DNA of 6,508 nt from Gammaproteobacteria bacterium (GTDB lineage Bacteria; Pseudomonadota; Gammaproteobacteria; SZUA-152). The notes beneath the pieces are model-generated. The model did not search any database. It saw only the letters and a program-made list of their open reading frames with translations, and was not told the DNA's origin. Positions 6,050 to 6,508 of this stretch are shown here, in pieces; positions within the stretch are counted from its first letter, which is position 1; the number at the start of each line of letters is the position of its first letter. The DNA lies in contig QIGJ01000050.1 of the NCBI GenBank assembly GCA_003229995.1, positions 1 to 6,508 on the forward strand. The letters run 5' to 3'. Made by a program: the position numbers and the translations under genes.

Positions 6050-6397
6050 TCAGTCTGTGAGCCTGTTGGGTGATGTGTGCGGTGACGGGTATCGCCCGGG
6101 CAATGCGAATGACGTTATGGGACGTATGCTTGTCGAACAGCAGTTTTTCATCAGCCCGATGTTTTTCGTGAGCTGATCTAGTGCTTTTTTACGTCGGGCA
6201 TCATATTGTCCTTTGGTAGTTTTTTCTGTTTTATAGTCCGCATAATGGTCACTGATTTCATTGATGAGGTTGACATTGCCAGGGCTGAGCAGGTTGCTTG
6301 CAGCTCCCGTGGCAATGCTTTCCGGGATGGTGAGATAATTTGTGTTGTGCTCCAGCCAGGAGTAGAGCCGAGTCTGGAACAGAAGCCGAGATGCCAA
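6050..6397 (-). pseudogene. Middle fragment of the effector-like protein, frameshifted and 5'-truncated
   Basis: The frame begins with TTG at 6397, three codons after a stop at 6409-6407, inside the palindromic repeat 6375-6419. Genuine family sequence is RLLFQTRLYSWLEHNTNYLT, PESIATGAASNLL, EISDHYADYKTEKTTKGQYD and LDQLTKNIG. After the five T's at 6144-6148 (AAAAA on the coding strand) the frame turns to unrelated sequence (NCCSTSIRPITSF) and ends at 6050. Adding one A there restores MKKLLFDKHTSHNVIRIA and joins the downstream ORF, so a one-base deletion in a homopolymer is the simplest explanation. A sequencing error cannot be excluded. The true N-terminus of the parent protein, perhaps several hundred residues with its targeting domain, is absent from the window. 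Confidence 0.6.
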
Positions 6398-6419
6398 TAG
6401 TATCAGTTATTGTGTTCCA
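6375..6419. repeat. Palindromic repeat at the 5' break of the effector remnant
   Basis: TGGAACA (6375-6381) and TGTTCCA (6413-6419) are perfect inverted repeats. The interior shares GAAGCCGAGATGC (6382-6394) and AGTTATT (6405-6411) with the repeat at 24-88, in the same order. The open frame of the effector fragment runs into the repeat and stops inside it, which suggests that the repeat marks the truncation point. Confidence 0.55.
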
Positions 6420-6444
6420 TTCCGAAGTAAGCTTGTTAATTATT

Positions 6445-6466
6445 GATAATGAAAATTTTCATTAAT
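6445..6466. promoter_or_regulatory. Fur-box-like palindrome
   Basis: TAATGAAAATTTTCATTA (6447-6464) is an 18-bp perfect palindrome. Read from 6445 it matches about 14 of 19 positions of the classic Fur consensus GATAATGATAATCATTATC. AT-rich sequence surrounds it, but I cannot define a convincing -35/-10 pair. The nearest intact target would be a gene starting to the right of the window. Confidence 0.4.
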
Positions 6467-6508
6467 CAGTCGCTTGAAAGTGATAATAATAATTCGAGTG
6501 ACGTGAGT

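Overview
The window looks like an accessory, repeat-rich stretch of a proteobacterial chromosome, most likely gamma- or betaproteobacterial. The coding part is of moderate GC and the gene-free parts are AT-rich. The lineage is inferred from the style of the proteins and repeats, and I cannot name a genus.

Layout. Positions 1-945 hold no large gene. They carry several palindromic repeats (24-88, 154-185), two copies of a MITE-like element with an imperfect nested hairpin (192-337 and 707-873, about 96% identical over the shared core), two further short inverted repeats, and a 42-codon orphan ORF with a good ribosome binding site. Positions 946-4807 hold a two-gene operon: a 899-residue bacterial SNF2-type ATPase, then, 25 bp later, a 378-residue protein with a SWIM zinc finger, a KKxI-type lysine-rich tail and a C-terminal XRE-type helix-turn-helix. 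This pairing is the known SNF2 helicase/SWIM partnership (B. subtilis YwqA/YwqB type); the histone-H1-like tail and XRE domain are additions. A strong Shine-Dalgarno sequence and in-frame ATG sit inside the second gene (4466-4483), just before the lysine-rich tail. They suggest that a stand-alone H1-like/XRE gene was fused to the SWIM gene, or is still translated separately.

Positions 4808-5084 hold two tandem hairpins, one of which looks like a Rho-independent terminator. From 5085 to 6419 the window is a graveyard of a mobile or polymorphic locus. It starts with the N-terminal 42 codons of a RAYT/IS200-like transposase on the plus strand. That fragment runs directly into a fossil piece of an effector-like protein on the minus strand, followed (still reading from the minus strand) by a small two-helix membrane protein split by a frameshift and the C-terminal part of a larger effector-like protein, itself frameshifted and cut off at its 5' side by a palindromic repeat (6375-6419). 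That repeat shares a core with the one at 24-88. The fossil piece and the larger remnant are paralogous (39 of 48 bases match between 5204-5251 and 6236-6283), so the locus once held at least two copies of the module. The right edge carries an 18-bp perfect palindrome that resembles a Fur box and may control a gene beyond the window.

The SNF2/SWIM operon appears intact. The right-hand locus appears to be decaying, although two of its ORFs could still make short membrane peptides.
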